In this document: piece by piece, positions 1 to 6,895 of the stretch
How positions within the stretch are numbered: position 1 is the stretch's first letter
Layout of the letters: each line of letters opens with the position of its first letter
NCBI GenBank assembly: GCA_963611685.1
Contig: CAVDSU010000007.1
Span: 1-43,497 of the forward strand
Direction: 5' to 3'
DNA: 43,497 nucleotides
Source: UBA1724 sp963611685
GTDB taxonomy: Bacteria; Verrucomicrobiota; Lentisphaeria; Oligosphaerales; Oligosphaeraceae
Notes under the pieces: model-generated
What the model was told of the DNA's origin: nothing
The model's database searches: none
The model's input: only the letters and a program-made list of their open reading frames with translations
Made by a program: the position numbers and the translations under genes

Positions 1-80
1 CGAAACCCTGGCCTAACTTCTCGCAGACCCGCCGTAGCCTTGGCGAAGGCGGGCTCCCTCCTCCTTCCTCCTTTTTTCAT
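1..80. repeat. Composite intergenic repeat, right-hand modules (copy 1)
   Basis: The block reads, in order: a CCCTGGCC module, a TTCTCGCAGA module, a nested palindrome at 28-53 (outer arms CCCGCC/GGCGGG, inner arms GCC/GGC), and a pyrimidine tract ending in TTTTTTCAT. The same modules in the same order occur at 36107-36208. Parts recur at 11760-11831, 37604-37640 and 40476-40501. Read on the minus strand the palindrome can encode the short peptide AFAKATAG, but no gene is supported here. The element may continue left of the window. Confidence 0.75.
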
Positions 81-124
81 AGGGCGCCGTGCGGCGCTCT
101 ACTAGGGCGCCGCACGGCGCTCTA
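80..124. repeat. Duplicated GC-rich palindrome
   Basis: Two 22-bp units (80-101 and 103-124) each form a hairpin with GCGCCG/CGGCGC arms, and each is nearly the reverse complement of the other. They lie between the composite repeat and the riboswitch. They could end transcription entering from the left, although no T-run follows directly. Confidence 0.6.
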
Positions 125-131
125 TATTATT
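123..131 (+). promoter_or_regulatory. Possible -10 region for the cytX transcript
   Basis: The AT-rich stretch TATATTATT is the only -10-like sequence before the riboswitch and would start transcription at about 137, where the aptamer begins. No good -35 hexamer is visible at the right spacing, since that place is taken by the GC-rich palindromes. Confidence 0.3.
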
Positions 132-136
132 TCAAA

Positions 137-222
137 GTCACGGGGTGCTGCCCGGCGAGTGCCGGGATGGGCTGAGATAACACCCGAGAACCTGATCCGG
201 ATAATGCCGGCGGAGGAATGAA
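137..222 (+). promoter_or_regulatory. TPP riboswitch (THI element)
   Basis: The conserved THI-box parts appear in order: GGGGTGC (143-149), a variable stem CCCGGCGAGTGCCGGG (151-166), CTGAGATAACACCC (172-185), ACCTGAT (190-196) and ATAATGCCGGCGGAGGAA (201-218). The strongest Shine-Dalgarno sequence, GGAGGA (212-217), is the 3' end of the aptamer and lies 5 nt before the cytX ATG. Thiamine pyrophosphate binding would therefore be expected to block translation initiation. ATTTCA (129-134) can also pair with TGAAAT (219-224), which covers the start codon, if transcription begins early enough. Confidence 0.95.
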
Positions 223-1377
223 ATGAAAGAATGCACGTTGTCGTGCGTCCGTGACGGGCGCAGATTTGGTCTGATTTGGTTTGGCGCCGCGATTTCCTTG
301 GCGGAGATTGAGGCGGGCTTGTGGAGTCGCGGAAGCCTCTCCGCCGTGATATTGGGGCATGTCTTGGGAGGGCTCATGCTCTTCGTGGCCGGCATGATCG
401 GCGCACGCACCCAGAAAAATGGCATGGAGTGCACGCGCGCCTTCTTTGGCAAGGGTGGCATGGCCTTCTTTGCCCTGGCGAATTTCCTGCAGCTGGTGGG
501 CTGGACCGCCGTCATGCTCTCCCAGGGCGCGGATGCCGCGAAGGCGCTCTTGCCGGGCGTCCCGCTGTGGGGGCTCACCGCCATCCTGGGGGCGCTGGTG
601 GTCGCCTGGCTCTTCGTGGGGCTGCGCTCCTTCTCCCTGATCTCTACCTGCACCATGACCCTGCTGCTCCTCATGGTCGCCATCCTCACCTTCCGGGTCT
701 TCCACGGCGCCACACCCGTTCCCCAGGAAGAGGCGCCCTCCTTCTGGAGCGTCTTTGAACTCTCCCTGGCAATGCCGCTCTCCTGGCTGCCACTCATCTC
801 CGACTACACCCGCGAAGCAAAATGCCCCCGCACCGCCTGCGCGGTCTCCGCAATCGTCTACACCCTGGGGAGCATCTGGATGTATGCCATCGGCATCGGA
901 TTGGCACGCTTGGGACAGGACAACATCGCCGCCGGCATCCTCCACGTGAACATGGGGCTCTGGGCGCTCTTCATCGTCCTGGTCTCCACCACCACCACCA
1001 CCTTCCTGGATGCCTACAGCGCCGGCGAATCCATCAAGGCGCTCTTTGCCAAAATGCCCCCGAAGGCCGTGGGAGCGCTGGTCTGCGTCATCGGAGTCGC
1101 GCTCTCCCTGGGCGGAATCATGGCAAACTACACCGATTTCCTCTATCTCATCTCGTCACTCTTCGCCCCCATGGCCACCGTCATGATCGTCGCGTGGCTC
1201 CTCAAAAAGACCTGGATCCCCGGAAACGTCATCGCATTCGCTGCCGGATTCCTGGCATACCAACTCTGCCAGCGATTCCCCACACAATGCCATAGCCTCC
1301 CACCCTCACTCACCGCCATCGCACTGGCCGCAATCCTGGCGCTGACACTGAATGCCCTACGAGGGAAAAAGGCCTAG
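223..1377 (+). CDS. cytX: CytX-type hydroxymethylpyrimidine/cytosine permease
   Basis: A 384-residue inner-membrane transporter of the nucleobase:cation symporter-1 family, with about 12 hydrophobic segments. The N-terminal stretch RFGLIWFGAAISLAEIEAG matches the CytX subgroup, whose genes are typically controlled by TPP riboswitches. The likely substrate is the thiamine precursor HMP or a breakdown product of it; cytosine is the alternative. The ATG at 223 is fixed by GGAGGA five bases upstream, which is part of the riboswitch. No thiamine biosynthesis gene is adjacent, so this looks like a single-gene salvage unit. The family assignment is firm; the substrate is inferred from the riboswitch. 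Confidence 0.9.
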   Translation: MKECTLSCVRDGRRFGLIWFGAAISLAEIEAGLWSRGSLSAVILGHVLGGLMLFVAGMIGARTQKNGMECTRAFFGKGGMAFFALANFLQLVGWTAVMLSQGADAAKALLPGVPLWGLTAILGALVVAWLFVGLRSFSLISTCTMTLLLLMVAILTFRVFHGATPVPQEEAPSFWSVFELSLAMPLSWLPLISDYTREAKCPRTACAVSAIVYTLGSIWMYAIGIGLARLGQDNIAAGILHVNMGLWALFIVLVSTTTTTFLDAYSAGESIKALFAKMPPKAVGALVCVIGVALSLGGIMANYTDFLYLISSLFAPMATVMIVAWLLKKTWIPGNVIAFAAGFLAYQLCQRFPTQCHSLPPSLTAIALAAILALTLNALRGKKA

Positions 1378-1541
1378 CCCTTGGACGGTAAAAAAAACAG
1401 GGAGAAGGGACGGCAACAAGCCGACGACACAAAAGAAACGGCACCTTGCAGGCTACACATTGCCCATTGCCCAACGCCCCCTCCCCTTCTCCCTCAAAAG
1501 CCTAAAAAAATCCACCTGCGGATTTTGTGCCTAAAAAATTT

Positions 1542-1569
1542 TTGCCTTTCTTTGGAATTCCTGTACATA
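1542..1569 (+). promoter_or_regulatory. Candidate sigma-70 promoter upstream of dnaA
   Basis: TTGCCT (1542-1547) and TACATA (1564-1569) are separated by 16 bp and face dnaA. Both hexamers match the consensus only partly. The leader would be more than 550 nt long and would include the hairpin series. Confidence 0.25.
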
Positions 1570-1850
1570 ACTTGTAGAAAGACTGTAAAGAACTCCGCAT
1601 GTCTTTGGCGTTGCAGGGACTTTGCGAGACGGTGAAAATGCAGGTCTTTTCGCAGGAGTGCGTCCTGCCGGAAGAATCGTGCCAAGACGCCTCGGACGCC
1701 CTGAAAAATTGTAGAAAAATTTTTCCTCTAGGCGTGATCAAGGACTTACGCGGCAAACGGTGGAAAAATCCGCTATCAGGGAGGGTTCGGGGCTTGTAAG
1801 ACCGCGAAAGAAGGCTTACCTTCCTCTCATGCCGTGATCACCGGAGCCTT

Positions 1851-2125
1851 TCCCCGAGCGGGAGGGTCTCCCCCGGCGATTCCCTCTGACGGGTCGCACC
1901 TCTTTTTCCCCTTTGGGCGATGCGGCGTCTCTGATTCTTCCTGTGTGCCGTCCAGGCGCGACGGGGACTGTCTCCCCGCTGACGATCTGGTCGGCTCTTT
2001 TGTCCCTAGAGGGCAAACCCCTTTCCCGGGGCGGACGTCTTTGGCTCGAGGGGAGCCGATGGTTTCCGCACCCACAAATCCTGCATCTTCTTTTGTCTCT
2101 CCCGAGGGGAAACGCCCCGGGACTG
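1851..2125 (+). repeat. Degenerate array of small CCC-N-GGG hairpins in the dnaA leader
   Basis: At least six short units share the pattern T-rich start, C-run, short loop, G-run: CCCCGAGCGGG (near 1853), CCCCTTTGGGCG (near 1908), GTCCCTAGAGGGC (near 2002), CCCCTTTCCCGGGG (near 2017), GGCTCGAGGGGAGCC (near 2042) and TCTCCCGAGGGGAAAC (near 2097). Two longer stretches, around 1994 and 2089, align over CTTTTGTC...AGGG..AAAC, so the array probably arose by duplication. Open frames across it on both strands read as low-complexity peptides and are not called. Confidence 0.5.
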
Positions 2126-2141
2126 GCCACTTTCAACCGTA

Positions 2142-3581
2142 ATGGCGCTGGAAAAGCCCGAAAATCTATCTTTTCTCTGGGAGCAGTGTTGCCGACTGCT
2201 GGACGAGCGAATCACGCCCCGCGTGGTCAACATGTGGTTCGGTCCCGCAGCGGCGTCCCCCGTCTCCCTCACGGACGAGCAATTTGTCCTAGGCTTCCCC
2301 CCGGACTCCTTCTTGGATTGGGCCGAGAACTACCGCAGCGATGTAGAGCTCTGCCTGGAGAAGGTGCTGGGTCGCCATGTGGAGGTCCTCTTCCAGGCCG
2401 GCGCCTACAACGCCGAAACCCCCGAGCCGTCCGCGAAGAAGGCCGAAGCGGAGAATGCCGTGGCCGCCGCGGCCCCATCCGCCGCTTCTGGCGTGGCCTC
2501 GTCGAAGGATTTGGCGCAAGCCGAGTCGACCCTGAAGAGCCTGATCCGCCTCTTTTCCTTCCAGACTTTCGTGGTCGGCGAAAACACGCAGTTCGCCTTC
2601 ACCTGCTGCAAGGAAGTCGCCGCGCATCCCGGCGAATCCAAGAACCCGCTCTTTATCCATGGTCCCAGTGGACTAGGCAAGACGCACCTCCTCCAGGCAA
2701 TCGCCCGTGAGGTCGTGGAGCAGGATCCCCGCAAGAAGGTGGTCTACATGCCCAGCGAGCAGTTCGGCAATCTCTACGTGGAGGCCGTCCGCAGCGGAAA
2801 TGCCCAGCAGTCCATGCGGGAATTCCGCCAGCGTTTCCGCAATGTGGATGTGCTGTTGATTGACGACGTGCAGTTCTTCTGCGGGAAGGACGGCATGCAG
2901 GAGGAGTTCTTCCACACCTTCAACGAGCTCTACAACGGCCACAAGCAGATCGTCTGCGCCTCCGACCGCATTCCGCAGGACATGCCCGGTCTGGAAAAGC
3001 GTCTGGTCTCCCGCTTCGAGTGGGGCCTCACCGTGGACATCACGCCGCCCGATCTCCAGACCCGCGTCGCCATCCTGGAGGAAAAGCAGCACGCCTTCTC
3101 CCGGAAACTCCCCAACGACATCCTGGAATATCTGGCGCAGCGCATCAAGAGCAATGTGCGGAATCTGGAAAGCTCCCTTCTGACCCTCCAGGCATATCTC
3201 GACATGGTCCCCCTCCAGCGCTACCAGGAGGTCACCAAGGCACTGGTCGACAAGGTGGTCGGGAACAAATTCGAGGTGGACGCCGCCATGCAGCTCACCG
3301 TCAGCCGCATCCAGGAATTCGTCGCCCGCCGCTACGATGTCCGTATCCAGGACATGCGCGGAAAGAGCCGACAGACCGAAATCACCGTCCCGCGGCAAAT
3401 CGCCATGTATCTCTCCCGGAAGATGACCGAGAAGTCCCTTCCCGAAATCGCCGCCGGCTTCGACAAGAGCCACCCAACCGTCCTGCACTCGATCTCCGTC
3501 GTCGAAAAGAAAATCGAGAAGTCCGAGGACTTCCGACAGGAGATCGCAGACCTGGAACGGAAAATATACGAAAACGGCTGA
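2142..3581 (+). CDS. dnaA: Chromosomal replication initiator protein DnaA
   Basis: A 479-residue DnaA that binds origin boxes as an ATP-bound AAA+ filament. Domain I is residues 1-85. An Ala/Glu-rich linker covers about 88-125. The AAA+ domain has Walker A GPSGLGKT (174-181) and Walker B VDVLLIDD (235-242). The C-terminal helix-turn-helix domain follows from about 375. The DnaA signature, usually G-R-D-H-T-T-V-L-H, reads DKSHPTVLHS here (441-450), so two residues that contact the box in E. coli differ. No dnaN follows; the next gene is convergent. The start at 2142 gives a complete domain I, but only a weak ribosome binding site is seen. Alternative Hda-like or paralogous initiator roles are possible, but all four domains are present. 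Confidence 0.93.
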   Translation: MALEKPENLSFLWEQCCRLLDERITPRVVNMWFGPAAASPVSLTDEQFVLGFPPDSFLDWAENYRSDVELCLEKVLGRHVEVLFQAGAYNAETPEPSAKKAEAENAVAAAAPSAASGVASSKDLAQAESTLKSLIRLFSFQTFVVGENTQFAFTCCKEVAAHPGESKNPLFIHGPSGLGKTHLLQAIAREVVEQDPRKKVVYMPSEQFGNLYVEAVRSGNAQQSMREFRQRFRNVDVLLIDDVQFFCGKDGMQEEFFHTFNELYNGHKQIVCASDRIPQDMPGLEKRLVSRFEWGLTVDITPPDLQTRVAILEEKQHAFSRKLPNDILEYLAQRIKSNVRNLESSLLTLQAYLDMVPLQRYQEVTKALVDKVVGNKFEVDAAMQLTVSRIQEFVARRYDVRIQDMRGKSRQTEITVPRQIAMYLSRKMTEKSLPEIAAGFDKSHPTVLHSISVVEKKIEKSEDFRQEIADLERKIYENG

Positions 3582-3946
3582 CGGCCGCCCTCGCGCTGCT
3601 CGCCATGCGGGGCGGCGCTCTTCCGTTGCTTAAGCGGAGGCGAATTCTGCCCCCAAAACTGCGCCTCTCCCTTATGAATGGGGAATGCAGCGCTCTTCCA
3701 CCGCGGCAATAATTCGCTGATGCCTTGGTATTTTTTTAGGGGGGGCGGGGGGCTTGCCTTGCGGAAACAACACGCCGGGCCCTTGATTGTTTTTTAGGGG
3801 GTGCGGGGGCTTGCCCCCGTCCTTTGGATATTCTCCCCTTCCCCACTCAACAATCTTTTCCTGGGGGACTTTCGCGGTCTAGCGCCACGGCGCTGGCGCG
3901 TTTGCCACACGCAATAGGCGTTTTTTTCCCCCATGAAATGCGGTTT
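3582..3946. other. Convergent intergenic region with palindromic repeats
   Basis: The 365 bp separate the 3' ends of dnaA and the first phosphoesterase gene. No gene is seen. It holds CTCTTCCG modules near 3618 and 3694, a degenerate GC repeat (3738-3757) after a T-run, a full copy of the GTCCTTTGG palindrome (3797-3827), and overlapping hairpins with GCGCCA/TGGCGC arms near 3880-3897 that could serve as terminators. Confidence 0.5.
3797..3827 (+). repeat. REP-like palindrome ending GTCCTTTGG (copy 1)
   Basis: GGGGGTGC is followed by the palindrome GGGGGCTTGCCCCC and the tail GTCCTTTGG. The same element occurs at 24971-25003 (same orientation) and at 35947-35983 and 41590-41625 (inverted). 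A degenerate copy lies 60 bp to the left. Confidence 0.75.
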
Positions 3947-5230
3947 TCAAGGATTTTCCCGCAGATCTGCGGCAGTAATCTGCCAGGTCGTATAGGTGCC
4001 ATCGGCGTGGACGCGGAAGTATCGTACGCCGGGGTTTGCGTCGTTATAGCCAGAGAGGGTCGCGGATTTTGCATAGCCGAGAGTGATGCCGTTTTTGTCG
4101 GTGCCCAGGAAGTCGTTCACGTGATCGTGGCCGAAGAAAGCGCCCTTCATGTTTCCGCACTTGAGCCAGCTCTGGTAAAGGGTGCGTCCCTGGTAGGTAT
4201 AGGGTTCGCTTTCATAGACGATCTTCCGAGGGGGGCACGGAGGCTCTTTCATCTGTCCCGTCACTCCGGGGGCCAATTTCAGGAACTTCTCCACCATGGG
4301 GCACCAGAGGGAGCCGTCGGCGCCCAGCATGTATTTTCCCAGTGCGGGCACCCACGCCATTCCGGGGACGGGGATGGCGTAGCGCTCGACCTCCGGGAGC
4401 CAGACTGCCCCCTGCGGGAGGGGCTGGATATGCTTTCCCAGAGGCTCGCTATAGAAGGCATTGGGGTCCTCTTTCGCGGCATCCACCGTCTCCAGGAATT
4501 GCGGATGCGCCTCCTGGACGGGCGCCACTTCCTGGAGGAGTCCATCCTCATAGACATCCCAGACAATGACGTGCTGGAACCAGAGGCAAGGCAGATGGGA
4601 GGCATTCTCTTCGTACCAGCGGATCTGCGCGTCGTCGCAGAGGTATTCTCCCCAGGGAATCTTGGGGGTGTCGGCGTCATCCATGATCACCAGGAGGAAT
4701 TTGTCCTCGCCATTCTGGCGAAGAGCAATGGCGCCATTGCCCACGCCATAGAGCTCGGGCACATCGAAGTCCACAAAGAGCTCCCCGCCGAGCTTCTTGA
4801 AGCAGTCGTATTGCTCCTGGCGGTCCATAAGCTCGGGGTCCGTCTTTTGGGAGTCGTGATTGCCGAAGGTGACGGCAAAGCGGATATTGTGCTTCCGAAG
4901 AAGAGCCACAATGCGCTCCACTACCTTCGGGAAACTCTCGCGATTGCCAAAAAGCCAGGTGTTGTCGCCCGTGATGATCGCCAACGAGGGATGCACCCGC
5001 CCCAGATTCTCGTCCAAAAGCCGGAACGCCTCCTCGTTCACGGGATAATACTCGTGCATGTCCGTGATCTGACAGAGGACAAACTCGCCCCTTGCATCGA
5101 AATCCAGTCCAGGAAAACAAGAGGCGTGGACGCTATGCGCCTCTTCCGCCGTTTGGGCGACGGCAGGCTGTGCGGATAGTGTGGCAGACATCATAAGAAG
5201 GAAGGCGCAGAGCAAAGAAAGCATTCGCAT
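3947..5230 (-). CDS. Secreted calcineurin-like metallophosphoesterase (paralogue 1)
   Basis: A 427-residue protein with a signal peptide (MRMLSLLCAFLLMMSATLSA). It carries the dinuclear-metal motifs of calcineurin-like phosphoesterases: D-M-H in QITDMHEY, GDN in ITGDNTW, GNHDS and GHDH. It probably hydrolyses phosphomonoesters or phosphodiesters outside the cytoplasm; the substrate is unknown. Between the GNHD and GHDH motifs is an insertion with three exact 16-residue repeats (W277, W293, W309). The start at 5230 was chosen because it begins the signal peptide and aligns with the next gene; a longer frame to 5374 adds a poor N-terminus. It is a tandem duplicate of the gene at 5524-6696. Confidence 0.85.
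   Translation of the reverse strand: MRMLSLLCAFLLMMSATLSAQPAVAQTAEEAHSVHASCFPGLDFDARGEFVLCQITDMHEYYPVNEEAFRLLDENLGRVHPSLAIITGDNTWLFGNRESFPKVVERIVALLRKHNIRFAVTFGNHDSQKTDPELMDRQEQYDCFKKLGGELFVDFDVPELYGVGNGAIALRQNGEDKFLLVIMDDADTPKIPWGEYLCDDAQIRWYEENASHLPCLWFQHVIVWDVYEDGLLQEVAPVQEAHPQFLETVDAAKEDPNAFYSEPLGKHIQPLPQGAVWLPEVERYAIPVPGMAWVPALGKYMLGADGSLWCPMVEKFLKLAPGVTGQMKEPPCPPRKIVYESEPYTYQGRTLYQSWLKCGNMKGAFFGHDHVNDFLGTDKNGITLGYAKSATLSGYNDANPGVRYFRVHADGTYTTWQITAADLRENP
4268..4411 (-). repeat. Three in-frame 16-residue repeats inside the phosphoesterase
   Basis: Residues 274-321 of paralogue 1 are three units of exactly 16 residues with the pattern G-x-x-W-x-P-x-x-x-(K/R)-(Y/F), with tryptophans at codons 277, 293 and 309. 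The neighbouring paralogue has one such unit (Trp codon at 5908-5910). The DNA copies have diverged, so the expansion is not recent. Confidence 0.85.
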
Positions 5231-5337
5231 GGCGAGAATGGGGAATGTGCAATATGCAATGTGCAGGGAACAAGAAAGAGAAATGATCTTGCTTTTCGGG
5301 AAAAGCCATCCCAACAAACAAGAGCGAAATCCGGGAG

Positions 5338-5366
5338 AATCTAGCACATCTTTCGCATTCTCACAA
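5338..5366 (-). promoter_or_regulatory. Candidate promoter for phosphoesterase paralogue 1
   Basis: On the minus strand TTGTGA (5366-5361) and TAGATT (5343-5338) are spaced by 17 bp, each matching the sigma-70 consensus at four of six positions. It lies about 108 nt before the ATG at 5230. The leader between contains a CAATATGCAATGTGCA tract that resembles stretches near 1455, 6710 and 24860. Confidence 0.35.
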
Positions 5367-5445
5367 GAATCCACAGATTTGCTGTTGCTTTTTTACCTTG
5401 ACAAAACTTAGCAAACCGCGGATTTAAGACAGCGCCGCCGACGGC

Positions 5446-5511
5446 ATCCCTCTGGCGCCGCTGGCGGTTTGGTGTCACATTCGTGTCGACAAGTCCCGCT
5501 GCAGGGCGTCC
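5446..5511. repeat. Intergenic repeat, copy A (between the phosphoesterase genes)
   Basis: Shares CCCTCTGGCGCCGCTGGCGG, then GACAAG and a CCCGC.GCAGGGC stem, with 6803-6870. Each copy lies about 15-50 bp beyond the stop codon of the gene upstream of it on the minus strand. Confidence 0.6.
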
Positions 5512-5523
5512 ACCTCATCCTTT

Positions 5524-6696
5524 TCATTGAGCCTTTTTGGGGGCCTGTTCCGAAGGGGCGGCCTCTGCGGCAGTAACCTGCCAGGTATCATAGGTCCCGT
5601 TGGCGTGGACTCGGAAGAAACGGAGTCCGGGGTTTCCGTCATTGTAGGAATTGAGGGTAGCGGCCTTTGTGAAGCCGAGAGTGATGCCGTTTCGGTCGGT
5701 GGCGACGAAGGAATTCAAGTGATCGTGCCCGAAGAATGCGCCCTTCATGTTTCCGCATTTGAGCCAGCTCTGATAGAGTGTGCGTCCCTGGTAGGTATGC
5801 TCGGCATCCTCGTAGACGTTCTTAGGCGGGGGGCACGGGGATTCTTTCAATTTGCCCGTGGAATTGATTTTCGGGGACAGTCGCATGAATTGCTGTGTCA
5901 TGGGGCACCATACGACGCCCTCGGGAAGGCGCTTGAGCTGCTCTTCCTGGGACAGGGATTGCAGTTCCGGGGGGAGCGCCGTCTGCTGGAGGATGCCATC
6001 CTCATAGACATCCCAGACGATGATATGCTGGAACCAGAGACAGGGGAGATGGGAGGCATTCTCCTCGTACCAGCGAATCTGATCCGTGCGGCAGCCATCG
6101 TAGCAACTCCTTTCGGGCGTCGGGTAGTCACCGGAGTCCATGACGACCAAAAGGAACCTGTCTTCGCCATTTTGACGGAGGGCGATGGCGCCGGAGCCTA
6201 CGCCGGAGAGTGCGGGCACATCGAGGTCCACAAAGAGCTCTCCGCCGAGCTTCTTGAAGAAGTCGTATTGTTGCTGGCGCGTAAAGCGACGCTTTTCATG
6301 GTTCTCCGAGTCGTGGTTTCCGAAGGTGACAGCGAAGGGGATCTTGGCATCCTGGAAGAGCTTCACCGTGCGCCGCGCCAGAACGGGGAAGGTGAGCCGA
6401 TGCCCGGAGATAGAGGTATTGTCGCCGGTGAGAATGACCAGCGATGGACGCTCTTTCGCAAGCGCCTTCTCCAGAAAGCGGAAGCTCTCCTCGTGCATGG
6501 GCACTTCATCCTGGATGTCCGTAATCTGGCAAAGGACGAATTCGCCGTTTGCGTCGAAATTCAGTCCAGGGAAACAAGAGGCGTGGTCGCTGCGCGGCGC
6601 TTCCGCCGTCGAAGAAATCGTGCCGTTAGACTGTGCAGATAGGGTAAAGGCACACATCATAAGAAGGAAGGCGCAGAGCAGGGAAGGGACTCGCAT
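5524..6696 (-). CDS. Secreted calcineurin-like metallophosphoesterase (paralogue 2)
   Basis: A 390-residue paralogue of the protein at 3947-5230, with a signal peptide (MRVPSLLCAFLLMMCAFTLS) and the motifs ILTGDNTS, FGNHDSE and GHDHLNS. Motif I reads D-I-Q in QITDIQDE, where D-x-H is usual and is present in paralogue 1, so one metal ligand is replaced by Gln. It has one W-x-P unit where paralogue 1 has three. An ATG 15 bp upstream (6711) is an alternative start; 6696 matches the paralogue. The conserved remainder suggests the protein folds and is exported; whether it is active is open. Confidence 0.83.
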   Translation of the reverse strand: MRVPSLLCAFLLMMCAFTLSAQSNGTISSTAEAPRSDHASCFPGLNFDANGEFVLCQITDIQDEVPMHEESFRFLEKALAKERPSLVILTGDNTSISGHRLTFPVLARRTVKLFQDAKIPFAVTFGNHDSENHEKRRFTRQQQYDFFKKLGGELFVDLDVPALSGVGSGAIALRQNGEDRFLLVVMDSGDYPTPERSCYDGCRTDQIRWYEENASHLPCLWFQHIIVWDVYEDGILQQTALPPELQSLSQEEQLKRLPEGVVWCPMTQQFMRLSPKINSTGKLKESPCPPPKNVYEDAEHTYQGRTLYQSWLKCGNMKGAFFGHDHLNSFVATDRNGITLGFTKAATLNSYNDGNPGLRFFRVHANGTYDTWQVTAAEAAPSEQAPKKAQ

Positions 6697-6802
6697 AGTG
6701 GGAATGCTCAATGGTCAATGTGTATGTGCGGATCTAGGGCTTCAGCCAGCGATTCCTAGCGCGGCGATTCAGGCGCGCTAACTCCTGCTTCACAAATGCG
6801 GC

Positions 6803-6870
6803 GCACCCCTCTGGCGCCGCTGGCGGTTTGCTGGCAAGAAGCGCCGACAAGGCCCGCCGCAGGGCCTCCA
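6803..6870. repeat. Intergenic repeat, copy B (after uup)
   Basis: The second copy of the element at 5446-5511. Here GCGGCGC and GCGCCGC (6800-6822) form a perfect 7-bp stem around ACCCCTCTG, which could work as a terminator for uup. No T-run follows. Confidence 0.6.
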
Positions 6871-6895
6871 AAACTCCTCACCCTCACCCTCACTC

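Larger units (their letters stand above)
1378..2141. other. Long intergenic region before dnaA; possible origin or dnaA control region
   Basis: These 764 bp hold no convincing gene. The first part (1500-1770) is AT-richer than its surroundings and contains two GCCTAAAAAA repeats, an AAATCC/GGATTT inverted repeat around CACCTGCG (about 1507-1525), and runs such as AAAAATTGTAGAAAAATTTTT near 1703-1723. The second part (1850-2125) is a series of small GC hairpins listed separately. No perfect TTATCCACA DnaA box is present; the nearest matches are GGTGGAAAAA (1759-1768) and two TTGTAGAAA sites (1572 and 1709). An origin next to dnaA is common in bacteria, but the sequence alone does not prove one here. 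Confidence 0.3.

Noticed and set aside
28..53. AFAKATAG-type peptide encoded by the palindrome as a real protein tail
   Set aside because: The same palindrome lies in non-coding places in this window, so the peptide is a by-product of the DNA repeat.
1500..1770. Firm call of oriC
   Set aside because: No perfect DnaA boxes or box cluster are visible, and skew cannot be calculated here. It is kept only as a low-confidence region.
1834..2142. Open frames on both strands in the dnaA leader
   Set aside because: They only translate the hairpin array into low-complexity peptides, have no ribosome binding site, and match no family I know.
5231..5374. Longer start for phosphoesterase paralogue 1
   Set aside because: It would place 48 unrelated residues before a standard signal peptide, and the paralogue has no such extension.
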